Shown: piece by piece, positions 60,682-64,000 of the stretch
Layout: every line of letters begins with the position of its first letter
Position numbering within the stretch: position 1 is the stretch's first letter
Origin: Streptomyces formicae
GTDB lineage: Bacteria; Actinomycetota; Actinomycetes; Streptomycetales; Streptomycetaceae
Direction of reading: 5' to 3'
Assembly: GCF_022647665.1 (NCBI RefSeq)
Contig: NZ_CP071872.1
Location: forward strand, 6,386,001 to 6,450,000
DNA: 64,000 bases
Notes under the pieces: model-generated
What the model was told of the DNA's origin: nothing
Database searches by the model: none
Seen by the model: the letters and a program-made list of their open reading frames with translations, nothing else
Position numbers and translations under genes: made by a program

Positions 60682-61887
60682 AGACGCTCGCCCCGCTCGC
60701 CCCGCTCGTCGCGAGGATCGAATCCTCGACCCCGGCCCACCGCGACCGCGCGATCGACGGGCTGCGCGCCCTCGCGCTGCTCGCCGTCCCGGCCGGGCAC
60801 TGGCTGCTCGGCGGCTTCACGCTCGACGCGGACGGCGCGCTCCACAACGCCAGCCCGCTGTCCGCGTTCGGCTTCTTCGCGCCGGTCAGCTGGGTGCTCC
60901 AGATGCTGGGCATCTTCTTCCTGGTCGGCGGCTACGCGTCGGTCCTCTCGTACCACCGGCGGCCCGGCACGACGGCGCAGTGGCTGCGCGGGCGGGTGGC
61001 CCGCCGGGCGTCCCGTGCTGGGTGTCACGGCGGTGTGGGCCGCGCTGATCGCGGTGCTGTCCGCGGCGGGCGTCCCGCAGGACACCCTGCGCACCGGGGC
61101 GACACTGGTCGTCCAGCCGCTGTGGTTCGTGGGCGTGTACGTCGTCGTCACCGCCCTCACCCCGCTGTGCGTGCGGGCCGCCCGGCGCACGGGCGGCTGG
61201 GCCGCGGCGCCGCTGCTGCTGTCCGTCGCCGTCGTGGACCTCCTGCGGTACGGGCCGTACGCGGACGCCGTGCCGTCCTGGCTGAGCGCGCTCAACATCC
61301 TGCCCGGCTGGCTCTTCGCCTACCAGCTCGGCGTCTGCTGGGGCGAGAAGCGCATCGGGAAGCGGGGCGGGGCGCTGCTGCTGGCGGGCGGGGCGGTCCT
61401 CTTCGCGGTCCTGCTCATCGTCTTCCACTACCCCGCGTCGATGGTGGGGGTGCCCGGGGAAGCGCGCACCAACTCCCACCCGCCCTCGCTCCTCGTCCTG
61501 GCGCTCGCGGCCGCGCAGAGCGGCGCGGCGGTGCTGCTGCGCGAGCGGCTCGGGCGGCTGCTGGCGCGGCCGGCGGTGTGGGCGCCGGTCGTCGTGGTCA
61601 ACCTGTCCGCGATGACGGTCCTGTGCTGGCACCAGACCGCGATGCTCGCGGCCGCGGTGCCGGCGTCGTACGCAGGCGCGGTCCCGGGCCTCACGACGGC
61701 CCCCGACTCCTTGGGCTGGGTCCTGGCCCGGCTGGCCTGGCTCCCGCTCTTCGCCGGGCTGCTGGTGCTGATCGCCCGGTACGCGCGCGCCTTCGAGTCC
61801 CCCTGGACGGGCACGACGCGGGCGCGCCGGGCGGCGGCGGGGGTGCTGGCGGCGGGCTTCCTGGCGTTCGCGCTGGGCGTGGCGTGA
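60678..61887 (+). pseudogene. Acyltransferase 3-type membrane protein, frameshifted near 61010
   Basis: First frame from TTG 60678: RDRAIDGLRALALLAVPAGH, SWVLQMLGIFFLVGGYASVL, WLRGRVARRAS. Second frame from about 61015: VLGVTAVWAALIAVLSAAGV, NILPGWLFAYQLGVCWGEKR and AMTVLCWHQTAMLAAAVP. Joined, they give a normal 400-residue acyltransferase-3 protein (ten helices, catalytic His in the first part). A one- or two-base indel at 61008-61020 breaks it, unless it is a sequencing error. Confidence 0.8.
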
Positions 61888-61945
61888 GCGGGTCGGGTGC
61901 CGGGTGCCGGGTGCCGGGTGAGGGCGTCCGTGCGCCGGGCGGGAG

Positions 61946-62965
<1,020 letters not shown>

Positions 62966-62970
62966 GGGGC

Positions 62971-63426
62971 TCAGGCCCTCTCCGACGCCCGGTGGGCGTC
63001 CGCGTAATGGCTGATCTTGTGGTCGAGTACGGCCAGGGTGTCCTGGAGCTCCGTGATCCGGGCGCGCACGTCCCGGCGCGTCGCCTCCAGCAGCGCCTGC
63101 CGCTCACCGACCGTGTGGTCGCCCTCGCGGACGAGCTCCGCGTAACGGACCATGTGCGCGACCGGCATCCCGGTGCGCCGCAGCTTGCCGACGAAGCCCA
63201 GCCAGTCCAGGTCGCGGTTGCGGAAGCGCCGCTGCCCGGTGTGGGACCGGTCGATGTGCGGCATCAGCCCGATCCGCTCGTACCAGCGCAGTGTGTGCGC
63301 GCTGAGCCCGGTCCAGGCGGCGACCTCGCTGATCGTGTAGTGGTCCTGCCCCTCGGGCCGCGGATGGGCCGGGGGCGCGGCCACGCAGATGTCGGTTGTA
63401 GCGGATGTGGTCTCCAGCACCGTCAT
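62971..63426 (-). CDS. MerR-family regulator (151 aa)
   Basis: HTH: YTISEVAAWTGLSAHTLRWY, ERIGLMPHIDRSHTGQRRF, then coiled-coil helix and a short C-tail without Cys metal site, so it responds to an organic or electrophilic signal rather than metals. The ATG at 63426 has GGAGG upstream. Autoregulates the operon with the aldo/keto reductase. Confidence 0.93.
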   Translation of the reverse strand: MTVLETTSATTDICVAAPPAHPRPEGQDHYTISEVAAWTGLSAHTLRWYERIGLMPHIDRSHTGQRRFRNRDLDWLGFVGKLRRTGMPVAHMVRYAELVREGDHTVGERQALLEATRRDVRARITELQDTLAVLDHKISHYADAHRASERA

Positions 63427-63431
63427 GACCT

Positions 63432-63465
63432 CCACGCTAGGACCTTGGAGTGCACTCCAAGCAAG
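63432..63465 (-). promoter_or_regulatory. MerR-type promoter with 19-bp spacer and operator
   Basis: On the minus strand TTGCTT, a 19-bp spacer, and TAGCGT. The perfect palindrome CTTGGAGTGCACTCCAAG (63444-63461) overlaps the spacer, exactly as in MerR-activated promoters. Confidence 0.85.
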
Positions 63466-63524
63466 CGAAATCCGGTCCGCCGGGCGTTGGGGCGGTGACC
63501 AGGACACCCCCTAACCTGCACGCC

Positions 63525-64000
63525 ATGACGACTGCCATGAGCCTCGCACGCCGCGCACGCCCCGACGACGCCGAGGAGCTGGTCCGCCTCCGCACCGTCA
63601 TGCTCGATTCGACCGCCCACCGTCGGCCCCCGGTCGCAGCGCCCGACACGAGCTGGCAGCCCGCCGCCGCCGACGTCCTGCGCAGCCGGCTCGCGGACCC
63701 GGACGGCAGTCTGGCGGCCTTCGTGGTCGACCGGCCCGGCGGGCTCGCCGCCTGCGCGGTGGGGACGATCGAGTACCGGCTCGGCTCCCCCGGCAACCCC
63801 ACCGGCACGACCGGCTATGTCTTCAGTGTCGCGACCGATCCCGACCGGCGCCGCCGGGGCCACTCGCGCGCCTGCGTGGAAGGGCTGCTCGGCTGGTTCC
63901 GGGAGCGCGGTGTGAGCAGGGTCGATCTGCGCGCCTCCGAGGAGGGGGAGCCGCTGTACGCGTCACTGGGCTTCGTCCGCACCCCCGACCCGGCGATGCG
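63525..64000 (+). CDS. GNAT acetyltransferase, 3' end outside window
   Basis: ATG 63525, MTTAMSLARRARPDDAEELV, motif A VFSVATDPDRRRRGHSRACV, and RASEEGEPLYASLGFVRTPD near the right edge. Open to the window end (158 codons seen). The leader contains GGACACCCCCTAACCT, similar to an element-B terminus. Confidence 0.88.
   Translation, partial: MTTAMSLARRARPDDAEELVRLRTVMLDSTAHRRPPVAAPDTSWQPAAADVLRSRLADPDGSLAAFVVDRPGGLAACAVGTIEYRLGSPGNPTGTTGYVFSVATDPDRRRRGHSRACVEGLLGWFRERGVSRVDLRASEEGEPLYASLGFVRTPDPAM

Overview
The window is very GC-rich, uses frequent GTG/TTG starts with purine-rich ribosome binding sites, and encodes actinomycete hallmarks: a spore-associated-protein homologue, a predicted mycothiol-dependent enzyme, DUF6114/DUF6230, XRE-DUF5753 regulators, several TerD proteins, homodimeric AceE, DUF3052 and AhpE. 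It looks like chromosomal DNA of a Streptomyces or close relative. One tRNA gene (Val, anticodon UAC) is present. There are no rRNA genes, no CRISPR array and no large biosynthetic cluster. All family assignments come from reading the translated sequence; no database was searched.

Layout. 0-8.9 kb: oxidoreductases (a partial aldo/keto reductase and two SDRs), a decayed LamG gene, small enzymes, the DUF6230-DUF6114-mycothiol enzyme operon, a SapA homologue and an AraC regulator. 8.9-15 kb: a 17-bp tandem repeat, an MFS pump fused to a MarR-like domain, a cell-envelope peptidoglycan-binding protein, a HAD phosphatase, a GDT1-family cation transporter behind a manganese (yybP-ykoY) riboswitch, and a FetB-like permease. 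15-26 kb: secreted HNH nuclease, PhoD-like phosphatase, FAD protein, an iron box before a DoxX gene, DedA, DUF2277 and another small gene behind DNA-damage-type promoters, TerB, and a PadR/membrane-protein operon. 26-33 kb: an accessory island of small regulatory, primase-like, truncated and frameshifted genes ending at tRNA-Val. 33-37 kb: envelope proteins. 37-48 kb: a Ter stress locus (HAD, PRTase-TRSP-StiP-PELOTA fusion, CitE-like aldolase, three TerD proteins, a TerA-like protein, a DUF475/TerC membrane protein), then AhpE and DUF3052. 48-54 kb: aceE, a potassium channel, a secreted I36 inhibitor and a TetR-controlled MFS pump. 55-64 kb: two DUF1023 hydrolases around a NarL-type two-component system, a frameshifted acyltransferase, a MerR/aldo-keto reductase operon and a partial GNAT.

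Most notable observations: (1) a family of about 250-bp (or shortened 108-bp) elements bounded by CTAG-type inverted termini, three copies plus one solo terminus. Two full copies share their interior but have different terminal sequences, and in all three copies an element edge forms the TAG stop codon of the neighbouring gene. (2) A paralogous pair of 58-76 residue proteins behind near-identical leaderless promoters that fit the RecA-independent DNA-damage (PafBC) motif TTGTCRG-N10-TAnnnT; DUF2277 has a weaker version. (3) Four half-sites of a GGTAYGACGCC motif before the two-component genes, with related half-sites before the secreted hydrolase/acyltransferase pair, suggesting one envelope-response regulon. 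(4) The manganese riboswitch, an iron box, and clear MerR- and TetR-type operators give testable regulatory assignments.
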